NCBI GenBank assembly: GCA_964402055.1
Contig: CAYOAV010000004.1
Location: 1-64,000, forward strand
Length of the DNA: 64,000 nt
From: UMGS363 sp964402055
GTDB lineage: Bacteria; Bacillota; Clostridia; Oscillospirales; Ruminococcaceae
Direction: 5' to 3'
Part shown: piece by piece, positions 25,072 to 33,541 of the stretch
Position numbering within the stretch: the first letter of the stretch is position 1
Layout: the number at the start of each line of letters is the position of its first letter
Notes under the pieces: generated by a model
Seen by the model: the letters and a program-made list of their open reading frames with translations, nothing else
Databases searched by the model: none
What the model was told of the DNA's origin: nothing
Program-made: the position numbers and the translations under genes

Positions 25072-26493
25072 TCATTCCTTGCCGTTCCAGCAATAGGTGC
25101 AAAGCTTACAGCTGTCAAGACCGATAGCCTTCATTGTTCCGTCAAGCGACTGGAATTCAAGTGAAGTAAGCTTCAATCTGCGGCAGATCTCCTCACGGAG
25201 CTTTTTGCCTCTTTCGGTGTTTGTATCGCTGTATTCCTCGATGTATTTAACACCCTCTGCACCCTCATATTCATCGATTATCTGCCTTGCGATAAGCTCA
25301 AGCTCGGAGGTACTGCGAGAAAAATTCAAATACTTGCAACCATACATAATCGGAGGACAAGCAGAACGCATATGAACCTCTTTTGCACCGTTTGCATAAA
25401 GAAATTCAACAGTTTCACGCATCTGAGTACCTCTTACGATACTATCGTCAACAAAGAGTAGCTTTTTACCCTCGATAAGCTCATGGACAGGGATAAGCTT
25501 CATCTTTGCGACTTTATTTCTCATTGACTGGCTTGTCGGCATAAAGCTTCTCGGCCATGTCGGAGTATACTTTATAAAAGGACGTGCGAACGGTATACCG
25601 CTTCTGTTTGCATAACCGATAGCGTGAGGAATACCCGAATCAGGAACACCGCATACATAGTCAACATCGGGGAGCTTACCGTTGGCAATATCATGCTCCG
25701 CCATAATTTCACCATTGCGTGTTCTCATTGTTTCAACGGTCACGCCCTCATACACGGAGTTAGGATAACCGTAATATGTCCATAAAAATGAACATATCTT
25801 CATATCATTTCCGCCGCCGTAAAGCACCTCGCAGCTATCGGAGGTAAGCTTAACGATCTCGCCCGGGAGAAGCTCACGGTAGGTTTCATATCCGAGCTTC
25901 TGGAAAGCAAAGGATTCAAGTGAAAGGCAGAAGCCGTCACTTCTCTTTCCTATAATAACAGGAAGTCTGCCGAGCTTGTCCCTTGCGGCAATAATGCCCT
26001 CGCTTGTCATAAGCATAAGCGACATTGAGCCTTCGACCTTATCCTGAGCGTATCTTATACCCTCAACGATAGAACCCTTTTGTGCGATAAGAGCGCCTAT
26101 AAGTGCGCTGGAATTAACGTTTCCGCTGCTCATTACTTCAAAGCTTTCAGAGCAGCTGTTTAAAATCTCCTTGCAAAGCTCCGCACTGTTCCTGATAATT
26201 CCGACCGTGCAGATCGCATACAAGCCAAGCTTTGAGCGGACGAGTATAGGCTGAGGGTCAGAATCGCTTATACAACCGATACAGATGTTGCCTCTCATAC
26301 CCTCAATATCGCTCTCAAACTTAGTTCTGAACGGAGAATTTTCTATCGAGTGAATACTACGCTGAAAACCGAGTTCAGGAGCATAAGCAGTCATACCGCC
26401 TCTGCGAGTTCCGAGATGTGAATGATAATCCGTGCCGAAAAAAACGTCACTGATGCAGTCGTTATGTGAAACTGCTCCAAAAAAACCGCCCAT
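25072..26493 (-). CDS. purF: amidophosphoribosyltransferase with degenerate glutaminase domain
   Basis: A 473-residue PurF homologue, the enzyme that makes phosphoribosylamine from PRPP. The C-terminal phosphoribosyltransferase domain is intact: CGVPDSGIPHAIGYA (about 279-293) and the PRPP loop LFVDDSIVRGTQ (about 356-367), and the end SCKLCTYCW could hold Fe-S cysteines. The N-terminal glutaminase domain is abnormal. It starts MGGFFG instead of a form exposing a catalytic Cys, the usual T-R stretch reads CIGCISDSD, and the usual NGN reads TVGIIRN. The ATG is fixed by GGAG seven bases upstream and by the purC stop three bases before it. It may use free ammonia, or need a partner, or be regulatory. 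Confidence 0.88.
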   Translation of the reverse strand: MGGFFGAVSHNDCISDVFFGTDYHSHLGTRRGGMTAYAPELGFQRSIHSIENSPFRTKFESDIEGMRGNICIGCISDSDPQPILVRSKLGLYAICTVGIIRNSAELCKEILNSCSESFEVMSSGNVNSSALIGALIAQKGSIVEGIRYAQDKVEGSMSLMLMTSEGIIAARDKLGRLPVIIGKRSDGFCLSLESFAFQKLGYETYRELLPGEIVKLTSDSCEVLYGGGNDMKICSFLWTYYGYPNSVYEGVTVETMRTRNGEIMAEHDIANGKLPDVDYVCGVPDSGIPHAIGYANRSGIPFARPFIKYTPTWPRSFMPTSQSMRNKVAKMKLIPVHELIEGKKLLFVDDSIVRGTQMRETVEFLYANGAKEVHMRSACPPIMYGCKYLNFSRSTSELELIARQIIDEYEGAEGVKYIEEYSDTNTERGKKLREEICRRLKLTSLEFQSLDGTMKAIGLDSCKLCTYCWNGKE

Positions 26494-26496
26494 TTT

Positions 26497-27213
26497 TTAT
26501 TCTCCGAAGATACGCTTCATCATTTCCTGATATGCTTCTTCAACGCCGCCCATATCACGACGGAATCTGTCCTTATCGAGCTTTTCGTGGGTCTTGCTGT
26601 CCCAAAAACGGCAAGTATCGGGAGAAATTTCATCAGCGAGGATGATTTTGCCGTGATATCTGCCAAATTCGATCTTGAAATCGATAAGATCAATGCCGAT
26701 ATTCTTAAAGAAGCCGAGCATAAACTCATTTACCTTGAAAGCATACTTAGTGATATCGTCAATTTCCTCCTGAGTTGCAAGTCCAAGACCGAGAGCGTAA
26801 TATGAATTGATGAAAGGATCGCCAAGGTCGTCATTCTTATAAGAAAATTCAAGAGTTGGAGCTTTAAGAGGAGTACCTTCCTCAATTCCGAGCTTCTTTG
26901 AGAAGCTGCCTGCGGCAACATTTCTTACGATAACCTCAAGAGGAACGATCTCAACGTGCTTAACAACAGTTTCTCTGTCGGAAATTTCTTCAACGAGATG
27001 TGTAGGAACACCTGCTTTCTCAAGCTGCTTGAACATAAAGTTAGTCATCTTATTATTTACAACGCCCTTACCGCGGATAGTGCCTTTCTTTTCGCCGTTG
27101 AAAGCGGTTGCATCGTCCTTATAATCAACGATAACGTAATCGGGGTTATTTGTAGCAAAAACCTTCTTTGCCTTTCCCTCATAGAGCTGTTCTGCCTTTA
27201 CAATGTTTTCCAT
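26497..27213 (-). CDS. purC: SAICAR synthetase
   Basis: A 238-residue phosphoribosylaminoimidazole-succinocarboxamide synthase, joining aspartate to CAIR with ATP. Signatures: QLYEGKAKKVFAT near the start, VDYKDDATAFNG, VPLEVIVRNVAAGSF (about 89-103), DFKIEFGR and LADEISPDTCRFWD near 205. A TTG five codons upstream lacks a ribosome site; the ATG at 27213 has GGAGG eight bases before it. It follows purE by 18 bases and precedes purF by three. Confidence 0.96.
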   Translation of the reverse strand: MENIVKAEQLYEGKAKKVFATNNPDYVIVDYKDDATAFNGEKKGTIRGKGVVNNKMTNFMFKQLEKAGVPTHLVEEISDRETVVKHVEIVPLEVIVRNVAAGSFSKKLGIEEGTPLKAPTLEFSYKNDDLGDPFINSYYALGLGLATQEEIDDITKYAFKVNEFMLGFFKNIGIDLIDFKIEFGRYHGKIILADEISPDTCRFWDSKTHEKLDKDRFRRDMGGVEEAYQEMMKRIFGE

Positions 27214-27231
27214 AATACTTTCCTCCAAAAA

Positions 27232-27729
27232 TTACAAATTATTAAGCTCCTGCTGAAGCTTTTTATCCTTTTCTTTCACACCCTCGAGCATATCGAGCTT
27301 AGCCTTTTCAAGCTTTTCTGCGAGAGTTGGCTCTGAAATAGCGAGCATCTGAACTGCAAGAATTGCCGCATTTTTTGCACCGTCAACAGCAACTGTCGCC
27401 ACGGGGATTCCGCTTGGCATCATAACAGTAGCAAGCAGAGCGTCCATACCATCAAGGACGGATGATTTACAGGGAATACCGATGACAGGAAGTGTTGTAT
27501 GTCCTGCAACAACACCTGCGAGATGAGCCGCCATACCTGCGGCACAGATAATCACGCCGAAACCATTCTCTTTTGCTGAAGAAGCGAACTCACTTGCAAG
27601 CTGGGGAGAACGATGTGCTGACATAACGTGGCATTCGTAAGGAACGCCGTAAGCCTTCAGTTCATCGATCGCCTTTCTTACAACGGGCAGATCGCTGTCG
27701 CTGCCCATAATAATAGCAACCTTTTTCAT
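27232..27729 (-). CDS. purE: N5-CAIR mutase (PurE)
   Basis: A 165-residue PurE, which forms 4-carboxy-aminoimidazole ribonucleotide. Signatures: IIMGSDSDLPVV at the start, HVMSAHRSP (about 40-48) with the catalytic His, AAGMAAHLAGVVAG (about 69-82) and LPVIGIPC. It looks like class I, which normally works with PurK; purK is not in the window. A longer frame to 27792 would add 21 residues before the normal beginning, so the ATG at 27729 with AGGAGG is used. First gene of the purine operon. Confidence 0.95.
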   Translation of the reverse strand: MKKVAIIMGSDSDLPVVRKAIDELKAYGVPYECHVMSAHRSPQLASEFASSAKENGFGVIICAAGMAAHLAGVVAGHTTLPVIGIPCKSSVLDGMDALLATVMMPSGIPVATVAVDGAKNAAILAVQMLAISEPTLAEKLEKAKLDMLEGVKEKDKKLQQELNNL

Positions 27730-27791
27730 AATGACCTCCTGTAAAAAAATTAAAGCTGCGAAATATATATTCACAGCGATAAAAACATACA

Positions 27792-27821
27792 ATTATAGTG
27801 TAAAAGAGCGAACTTAGACAA
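27792..27821 (-). promoter_or_regulatory. promoter of the pur operon
   Basis: On the minus strand TTGTCT (27821-27816), an 18-base spacer and TATAAT (27797-27792), 62 bases before the purE ATG. The leader is short and shows no purine riboswitch-like fold. The 329-base space between purE and the ferredoxin gene holds this promoter, the divergent one at 27987, and AT-rich DNA between. Confidence 0.7.
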
Positions 27822-27986
27822 AGAAGCTGATAAAATAAAACTAAACACAATCAATCTCCCCTTTTAATTCAACGCTTTTTCACTTTTTCACGCAAAACCA
27901 ACTACTTATATTTTACTTTATTTTAATGACTATTTCAAGTCCTAATCGAAAATATTTTAAATTTTATAATAATTACAAATTACTTC

Positions 27987-28015
27987 TTGCATTTTGCGTT
28001 CAGATATGTTATAAT
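27987..28015 (+). promoter_or_regulatory. promoter of the ferredoxin gene
   Basis: TTGCAT at 27987-27992, a 17-base spacer, TATAAT at 28010-28015, 44 bases before the ATG. Confidence 0.75.
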
Positions 28016-28058
28016 GACGAATAAGGTAGTAACCTAATACTTATTGGAGGTGTCTTTT

Positions 28059-28229
28059 ATGGCATACAAAATTTCAGATGAATGCATTATGTGCGGCGCT
28101 TGTGCAGACGGCTGTCCTGTTGGTGCAATTACAGAGGGCGATGGCAAATATGTTATCGACGCTGAAAAGTGCATTGACTGTGGTGCTTGTGCAGGAACTT
28201 GCCCTGTTGGAGCTCCCTCCGCTGAATAA
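28059..28229 (+). CDS. 2[4Fe-4S] ferredoxin
   Basis: A 56-residue clostridial-type ferredoxin with two [4Fe-4S] sites: CIMCGACADGCPVG (about 9-22) and CIDCGACAGTCPVG (about 39-52), each C-x2-C-x2-C-x3-C-P. It is a low-potential electron carrier for anaerobic metabolism such as pyruvate:ferredoxin oxidoreductase and hydrogenase. The ATG at 28059 has GGAGG eight bases upstream; the longer frame to 28044 is not needed. It is a single-gene unit with its own promoter and terminator, fitting high expression. Confidence 0.95.
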   Translation: MAYKISDECIMCGACADGCPVGAITEGDGKYVIDAEKCIDCGACAGTCPVGAPSAE

Positions 28230-28243
28230 TGAACGCATAATCA

Positions 28244-28280
28244 AAAGCTGTACGGTTCAATCTGTACAGCTTTTTCTTTT
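28244..28280 (+). terminator. terminator after the ferredoxin gene
   Basis: Perfect 10-base stem AAAGCTGTAC (28244-28253) / GTACAGCTTT (28264-28273), then TTCTTTT. Confidence 0.88.
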
Positions 28281-28282
28281 TA

Positions 28283-28318
28283 AACAAAAATCCCCTGTCC
28301 GTTCTGGGCAGGGGATTT
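28283..28318 (-). terminator. terminator after tuf
   Basis: On the minus strand AAATCCCCTG (28318-28309) pairs with CAGGGGATTT (28297-28288), followed by TTGTTTA. It ends the str operon and lies back to back with the ferredoxin terminator. Confidence 0.85.
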
Positions 28319-28346
28319 ATTATTATCGTTTAATCAAAAGCTATGA

Positions 28347-29546
28347 TTAAGCGTTGATACCTGTAACAACGCCTGAACCAACTGTTCTACCACCCTCACG
28401 GATAGCGAAACGGAGGCCTTCTTCAATAGCGATAGGAGTGATAAGCTCAACGTCCATAGAAACGTTATCACCAGGCATACACATTTCCTTATCAGCAGGA
28501 AGTGTGATTACGCCAGTAACGTCAGTTGTTCTGAAATAGAACTGAGGTCTGTAGTTGTTAAAGAAAGGAGTATGACGGCCGCCCTCTTCCTTCTTAAGAA
28601 CGTAAACCTGACCCTTGAACTTAGTGTGTGGGTTGATGGAGCCTGGCTTACAGAGAACCTGTCCTCTTTCGATTTCATTTCTCTGGATACCACGGAGAAG
28701 AGCACCGATGTTATCGCCTGCCTCAGCGTAGTCAAGGATCTTTCTGAACATTTCGATACCAGTAACAACTGTCTTAGCTCTTTCAGTTGTAAGACCGATG
28801 ATCTCAACTTCGTCACCTGTCTTGAGCTGACCTCTTTCAACTCTACCTGTAGCAACAGTACCACGACCAGTGATTGTGAATACGTCCTCAACAGGCATAA
28901 TGAAAGGAAGATCTGCCTTACGGTCAGGAGTAGGAATATAGGAGTCAACAGCATCCATAAGTTCAAGAATAGGAGCGTATGCAGGATCGCTGATATCCTC
29001 AGGAGCCTGAAGAGCCTGGTAAGCAGAACCCTTGATGATAGGAGTATCATCGCCAGGGAATTCATACTTATCAAGTGTTTCACGGATATCCATCTCAACG
29101 AGCTCAAGAAGCTCAGGATCGTCAACCTGATCGCACTTGTTCATGAATACAACGATGTAAGGAACGCCAACCTGACGAGCAAGAAGGAGATGCTCCTTAG
29201 TCTGAGCCATAGGACCATCTGTTGCAGCAACAACGAGGATAGCACCGTCCATCTGAGCAGCACCAGTGATCATGTTCTTAACATAGTCTGCGTGGCCTGG
29301 GCAGTCAACGTGAGCATAGTGACGGTTCTTTGTCTCATACTCAACGTGAGCTGTATTGATTGTAATACCTCTCTCTCTCTCTTCAGGAGCAGAGTCGATA
29401 TTTGCGTAATCCTTCTTTTCTGCAAGACCCTGGATAGCAAGAGTCTTTGTGATTGCAGCTGTAAGAGTTGTCTTACCGTGGTCAACGTGACCGATAGTAC
29501 CAATATTAACGTGGGGCTTGGTACGTTCAAAATGTGCCTTTGCCAT
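28347..29546 (-). CDS. tuf: elongation factor Tu
   Basis: A 399-residue EF-Tu, the GTPase that brings aminoacyl-tRNA to the ribosome. G motifs: GHVDHGKT (P loop, about 19-26), DCPGHADY, NKCD and GSAYQAL. The effector region RERGITIN and domains 2 and 3 are complete, ending VGSGVVTGI. Length is normal. It is the last gene of the str operon and in addition has its own promoter at 29591-29619. Strong AGGAGG before the ATG. Large reading frames on the opposite strand here are codon-bias shadows. Confidence 0.98.
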   Translation of the reverse strand: MAKAHFERTKPHVNIGTIGHVDHGKTTLTAAITKTLAIQGLAEKKDYANIDSAPEERERGITINTAHVEYETKNRHYAHVDCPGHADYVKNMITGAAQMDGAILVVAATDGPMAQTKEHLLLARQVGVPYIVVFMNKCDQVDDPELLELVEMDIRETLDKYEFPGDDTPIIKGSAYQALQAPEDISDPAYAPILELMDAVDSYIPTPDRKADLPFIMPVEDVFTITGRGTVATGRVERGQLKTGDEVEIIGLTTERAKTVVTGIEMFRKILDYAEAGDNIGALLRGIQRNEIERGQVLCKPGSINPHTKFKGQVYVLKKEEGGRHTPFFNNYRPQFYFRTTDVTGVITLPADKEMCMPGDNVSMDVELITPIAIEEGLRFAIREGGRTVGSGVVTGINA

Positions 29547-29590
29547 TGGAATTTCCTCCTTAGTAATTTATAATAGGATTTATATTATAT

Positions 29591-29619
29591 ATAATAACAG
29601 ATTTCTGCATAAATTGCAA
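29591..29619 (-). promoter_or_regulatory. promoter of tuf
   Basis: On the minus strand TTGCAA (29619-29614), a 17-base spacer and TATTAT (29596-29591) in the 99-base fusA-tuf interval, allowing extra tuf transcription. Confidence 0.65.
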
Positions 29620-29645
29620 GTCTTTTTTTAAATTTTCCAAAAAAC

Positions 29646-31727
29646 TTATTCAGCCTTGCCTCTTGCAGTCATAATCTTTTCTGCAACGTTCTTAGGAACT
29701 TCAACGTAGCTATGTGGTTCCATTGTATACTGACCACGACCCTGTGTCTTGGAACGGAGGTCGTTGGAGTAACCGAACATTTCAGAAAGCGGAACGAGAG
29801 CGTCAACCTGAGCTGTTCCGTTATTGATCTCCTGACCGAGGATCTGTCCTCTTCTGGAGTTAAGATCGCCGATTACAGTTCCCATAAAGTCCTCAGGAAC
29901 GATAGCGGAAACCTTCATGATAGGTTCGAGAATGCAAGGATTTGCCTTCTTCATAGCTTCCTTGAAAGCCATAGAACCTGCGATGGAGAATGCCATTTCA
30001 GACGAGTCAACTTCATGATAAGAACCATCATAAAGTGTAACCTTTACGTCAACAACAGGATATCCTGCGAGGATACCTGACTTCATAGCACCCTGAATAC
30101 CCTTGTCAACAGCAGGAATGTATTCCTTAGGAATAGCACCGCCGACAACGGCATTTACAAACTCATAGCCCTTACCAGACTCATTAGGCTCAAGCTTGAT
30201 CTTAACGTGACCGTACTGACCCTTACCACCCGACTGACGAGCGTACTTGTGATCAACATCAGCAAGAGTCTTAACAGTTTCCTTATATGCAACCTGAGGT
30301 GCACCAACGTTAGCCTCAACCTTGAATTCACGGAGAAGACGGTCAACGATGATATCGAGGTGAAGCTCACCCATACCTGCGATGATAGTCTGACCTGTTT
30401 CTTCATCAGTCCATGTCTTGAAGGTCGGGTCTTCTTCAGCAAGCTTTGAAAGACCAACGCCCATCTTTTCCTGACCAGCCTTTGTCTTAGGCTCGATAGC
30501 GAGCTGGATAACAGGCTCTGGGAATTCCATAGACTCAAGGATTACAGGATGCTTAGGATCGCAAAGTGTATCACCTGTGGTTGTATTCTTAAGACCAACG
30601 CAAGCAGCGATATCGCCTGCATAAACAGTATCGATATCCTTTCTGTGGTTGGAGTGCATCTGAAGGATACGACCCATTCTTTCGTTATTATCCTTAGTTG
30701 CGTTAAGAACAGTTGCACCTGCGTCAACGCTGCCAGAATATACACGGAAGTAGCAAAGCTTACCAACAAACGGGTCTGTAGCGATCTTGAATGCAAGAGC
30801 TGCAAAAGGCTCGTTATCATCGGAAGGTCTTTCTTCTTCAGCACCTGTATCGGGGTTCACGCCCTTGATATGCGGGATATCAAGAGGAGAAGGCATATAG
30901 TCAACGATAGCGTCGAGAAGCTTCTGAACACCCTTATTTCTGTAAGAGGTACCGCAAACAACAGGAACCATTGTATTTGCGATAGTACCCCTACGGATAC
31001 ATTTCTTGATTTCCTCGATAGTGATCTCCTCACCACCAAGATATTTTTCCATGATCTCGTCGTCCTGCTCCGCAACAGCTTCGAGCATAGCCTCACGATA
31101 TTCTTTAGCCTTGTCAACCATATCAGCAGGGATATCTTCAACTCTGATATCCTTTCCAAGATCATCGTAATAGCAATATGCCTTCATCTCAACGAGGTCG
31201 ATGATTCCCTTAAAATCGTCCTCAGCACCGATAGGGAGCTGGATAGGAACAGGGTTACATTTAAGACGGTCGTGCATCATTTCTACAACGTGGTAGAAGT
31301 TAGCACCCATAATATCCATCTTATTAACGTAAACCATTCTAGGAACCTGATATTTGTTTGCCTGTCTCCAAACTGTTTCAGTCTGGGGCTCAACACCGCC
31401 CTTTGCACAAAGAACAGTTACAGAACCGTCGAGAACACGAAGTGAACGCTCAACCTCAACTGTAAAGTCAACGTGGCCGGGGGTATCGATAATATTGATT
31501 CTATGGCCTGCCCAGTGTGCAGTAGTAGCAGCGGAAGTAATTGTGATACCTCTCTCCTGCTCCTGTGCCATCCAGTCCATTGTTGCAGCACCATCATGAG
31601 TTTCACCGATCTTATGGTTTACACCTGTATAAAAAAGGATACGCTCTGTTGTGGTGGTTTTACCTGCGTCAATGTGAGCCATTATACCAATATTTCTTGT
31701 ATCTACAAGTGTACAATCTCTTGGCAT
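29646..31727 (-). CDS. fusA: elongation factor G
   Basis: A 693-residue EF-G, the translocase GTPase. G motifs: AHIDAGKTTTTERIL (about 17-31), DTPGHVDFT, NKMD; the domain II to V signatures GMGELHLDIIVDRL (near 465), the ARQSGGKGQYGHVKI loop and the C-terminal SEMFGYSNDLRSKTQGRG are present. Full length. It lies between rpsG and tuf in the classic str order. Confidence 0.98.
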   Translation of the reverse strand: MPRDCTLVDTRNIGIMAHIDAGKTTTTERILFYTGVNHKIGETHDGAATMDWMAQEQERGITITSAATTAHWAGHRINIIDTPGHVDFTVEVERSLRVLDGSVTVLCAKGGVEPQTETVWRQANKYQVPRMVYVNKMDIMGANFYHVVEMMHDRLKCNPVPIQLPIGAEDDFKGIIDLVEMKAYCYYDDLGKDIRVEDIPADMVDKAKEYREAMLEAVAEQDDEIMEKYLGGEEITIEEIKKCIRRGTIANTMVPVVCGTSYRNKGVQKLLDAIVDYMPSPLDIPHIKGVNPDTGAEEERPSDDNEPFAALAFKIATDPFVGKLCYFRVYSGSVDAGATVLNATKDNNERMGRILQMHSNHRKDIDTVYAGDIAACVGLKNTTTGDTLCDPKHPVILESMEFPEPVIQLAIEPKTKAGQEKMGVGLSKLAEEDPTFKTWTDEETGQTIIAGMGELHLDIIVDRLLREFKVEANVGAPQVAYKETVKTLADVDHKYARQSGGKGQYGHVKIKLEPNESGKGYEFVNAVVGGAIPKEYIPAVDKGIQGAMKSGILAGYPVVDVKVTLYDGSYHEVDSSEMAFSIAGSMAFKEAMKKANPCILEPIMKVSAIVPEDFMGTVIGDLNSRRGQILGQEINNGTAQVDALVPLSEMFGYSNDLRSKTQGRGQYTMEPHSYVEVPKNVAEKIMTARGKAE

Positions 31728-31762
31728 AAATTAAACCTCCATAAATTGCAGCATTCAGCCGT

Positions 31763-32233
31763 TTACCAACGGTAATGTGCAAATGCCTTGTTAGCTTCAG
31801 CCATCTTATGAGTATCTTCACGCTTCTTGCAAGCACCGCCTGTGCCGTTCATAGCGTCCATGATCTCAGCTGCAAGTCTTTCCTTCATGGTTCTTTCATT
31901 TCTTGCTCTTGAATAGGTTGTGAGCCATCTAAGTCCGAGAGTCTGACGTCTTTCAGGACGTACCTCCATAGGAACCTGATATGTTGCACCACCTACACGG
32001 CGAGCCTTAACTTCGAGTACAGGCATAATGTTCTCGAGAGCTTCATTGAAAGCTTCAAGAGCGTCCTTGCCAGTCTTTTCAGCAACGATTTCAAATGCAC
32101 CGTAAACAATCTTCTGAGCAACACCCTTCTTACCGTCAAGCATAATGTTGTTGATAAGACGTGTTACGATTTCAGAATTGTAAACAGGATCACACAAAAC
32201 CTCACGTTTTGCGATTTTACCTCTTCTTGGCAT
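31763..32233 (-). CDS. rpsG: 30S ribosomal protein S7
   Basis: A 156-residue S7, the primary head-assembly protein that binds the 3' major domain of 16S rRNA. Signatures: MPRRGKIAKREVLCDP at the start, LINNIMLDGKKGVAQKIVY, ARRVGGATYQVPMEVRPERR, and the end AFAHYRW. A longer frame opening at 32302 would add 23 non-family residues; the ATG at 32233 has GGAGGG upstream. Second gene of the str operon; the 181-base space to rpsL shows no promoter that I trust. Confidence 0.98.
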   Translation of the reverse strand: MPRRGKIAKREVLCDPVYNSEIVTRLINNIMLDGKKGVAQKIVYGAFEIVAEKTGKDALEAFNEALENIMPVLEVKARRVGGATYQVPMEVRPERRQTLGLRWLTTYSRARNERTMKERLAAEIMDAMNGTGGACKKREDTHKMAEANKAFAHYRW

Positions 32234-32414
32234 AGTTCTTCCCTCCTTCATAGAAATGATATCATAGGTACTCGTTTCAATCCACAAATTTTGCGATGAC
32301 ACGCACTTCCAATGCAGAGGTATTCAATATATATAAAATGAATACTCCACACTAATATGTGGTTTCATTGAGTTACACAACTAATGATATGCCAATTGTT
32401 AATTCTTTGTGCTA

Positions 32415-32840
32415 TTACTTAGCTGCACCAGCCTTAGGCTTCTTTGCACCGTACTTGGAACGAGCCTGATTTCTCTTAGCTACGCCCTGTGCGTCAAGTG
32501 TGCCTCTGATAATGTGGTAACGTACACCAGGGAGATCCTTTACACGTCCGCCTCTGATAAGAACAACAGAGTGTTCCTGGAGGTTATGACCGATACCTGG
32601 GATATAAGCTGTTACTTCTGTACCGTTTGTAAGCTTTACTCTGGCAATCTTTCTCATAGCTGAGTTAGGCTTCTTAGGTGTAGCAGTTCTTACAGCTGTG
32701 CAAACGCCTCTCTTCTGAGGTGCACTCTGGTCGATCTGGATCTTCTTCTTGGAGTTATAACCCTTCTGAAGAGCAGGAGCTGTTGATTTCTTTTCAGAAA
32801 CCTCTCTTCCCTTACGAACCAACTGGTTAAAAGTAGGCAT
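32415..32840 (-). CDS. rpsL: 30S ribosomal protein S12
   Basis: A 141-residue S12, the decoding-centre protein. Signatures: PTFNQLVRKGRE at the start, QKRGVCTAVRTATPKKPNSAMRKIARV split over residues 40-68 including the KKPNSA loop where streptomycin-resistance changes are known, GIGHNLQEHSVVLIRGGRVKDLPGVRYHIIRG in the second half. The KPNSA loop has the ordinary lysines. First gene of the str operon behind a consensus promoter. Confidence 0.98.
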   Translation of the reverse strand: MPTFNQLVRKGREVSEKKSTAPALQKGYNSKKKIQIDQSAPQKRGVCTAVRTATPKKPNSAMRKIARVKLTNGTEVTAYIPGIGHNLQEHSVVLIRGGRVKDLPGVRYHIIRGTLDAQGVAKRNQARSKYGAKKPKAGAAK

Positions 32841-32901
32841 AATCTATCTCCTTTCCGAAAAAATATTATGGCAACGCCTTTACAGCATCACACATTTATA
32901 T

Positions 32902-32930
32902 ATTATAACCACATTCTCCCCATTTGTCAA
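32902..32930 (-). promoter_or_regulatory. consensus sigma-A promoter of the str operon
   Basis: On the minus strand TTGACA (32930-32925), a 17-base spacer and TATAAT (32907-32902), 62 bases before rpsL. Both boxes are perfect. Confidence 0.9.
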
Positions 32931-33083
32931 GCACTTTTAACAAATTTTTTCAAAAAATTTTGTCAGATAATTTTCTGCATTGTTGTATAAAAATCAAAAA
33001 CACTAATATAAGATAGTATAACGTTATTTTTCAAAAATATCAGAGTTTATGGGCAAAATTTTTCGGAATATTTTAAAAAGCTC

Positions 33084-33112
33084 TTGATTTATCTGAAAAA
33101 ATATGATATACT
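33084..33112 (+). promoter_or_regulatory. promoter of the tRNA-Arg gene
   Basis: TTGATT at 33084-33089, a 17-base spacer, TATACT at 33107-33112, 11 bases before the tRNA. Confidence 0.75.
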
Positions 33113-33123
33113 AAAAAAGTGAT

Positions 33124-33198
33124 GCCCCCTTAGTTCAATGGATATAATAAGCCCCTCCTAAGGGCTAGTTGTGAGTTCGATTCTCGCAGGGGGTGCCA
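33124..33198 (+). tRNA. tRNA-Arg, anticodon CCU
   Basis: A 75-nucleotide cloverleaf with an encoded CCA end. The acceptor stem is GCCCCCT / AGGGGGT (the first pair is G-U), the anticodon arm AGCCC - CTCCTAA - GGGCT gives CCU, and the T arm is TGTGA / GTTCGAT with GAGTTCGATTCTC. It reads the AGG arginine codon. Single gene with its own promoter and a short terminator; tRNA-Arg genes are frequent integration sites, but no integrase is nearby. Confidence 0.95.
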
Positions 33199-33206
33199 GA
33201 TAACAA

Positions 33207-33246
33207 CGTCGAAAGCACTTTTTTAAGAGTTTTCGGCGTATTTTAT
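33207..33246 (+). terminator. terminator after tRNA-Arg
   Basis: An eight-base stem CGTCGAAA (33207-33214) / TTTCGGCG (33231-33238) with one G-T pair, followed by TATTTTAT. Weak but well placed, nine bases after the tRNA. Confidence 0.55.
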
Positions 33247-33304
33247 TACTATTATCTATTGAAAATTGCAATATAAAGTGTCACCAAAGAATCAAAATGA
33301 TAAT

Positions 33305-33421
33305 TAGGAATCCGCTGATTAAAGCAAATCGTTCATTTCGTCGTTTTGAAAAATGTACGAGTTTACGTTTTTGAGTATATTTTGAAAAACGGCATAAACG
33401 TATTAATCAGCAGTTCCTTAG
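33305..33421. repeat. MITE-like short inverted-repeat element, copy 2
   Basis: About 117 bases. Ends are TAGGAATCCGCTGATTAA and TTAATCAGCAGTTCCTTAG, near-complementary to each other and close to those of the element at 3609-3689. The interior shares AGCAA, CGTTC, TTTCGTC and the AAACGTATTAATCAGC end, but carries about 36 extra bases; TTTTGAAAAA occurs twice, at about 33344 and 33380, which suggests an internal duplication. It lies in the 343-base space between tRNA-Arg and the chemoreceptor gene and has no coding sense. Confidence 0.72.
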
Positions 33422-33483
33422 TGCGTACTCAACAACTGCTCTACGGACTGTTATTGGCAGAAAATTCAGTGTTTGTCAATAAA

Positions 33484-33526
33484 AAACCGCCCGACCTTCA
33501 GACAAAGCCTGAAAATCGGGTGGTTT
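33484..33526 (-). terminator. bidirectional terminator after the chemoreceptor gene
   Basis: AAACCGCCCGA (33484-33494) pairs with TCGGGTGGTTT (33516-33526) with one G-T pair, and is flanked by A and T runs on both sides, so it can act in both directions. Confidence 0.8.
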
Positions 33527-33541
33527 TTTTATGTAATACTA

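Noticed and set aside
27730..27791. Purine riboswitch before purE
   Set aside because: The leader is only about 55 bases and lacks the paired loops of that riboswitch.
28572..29573. 333-codon open frame on the plus strand opposite tuf
   Set aside because: It is antisense to a complete EF-Tu gene and follows from its strong codon bias; no ribosome site and no protein-like composition.
30549..31445. 298-codon open frame on the plus strand opposite fusA
   Set aside because: Antisense shadow of EF-G; same reason as for tuf.
33124..33541. Integrative element at tRNA-Arg
   Set aside because: The tRNA is complete, but there is no integrase and no duplicated 3' end of the tRNA in the window.
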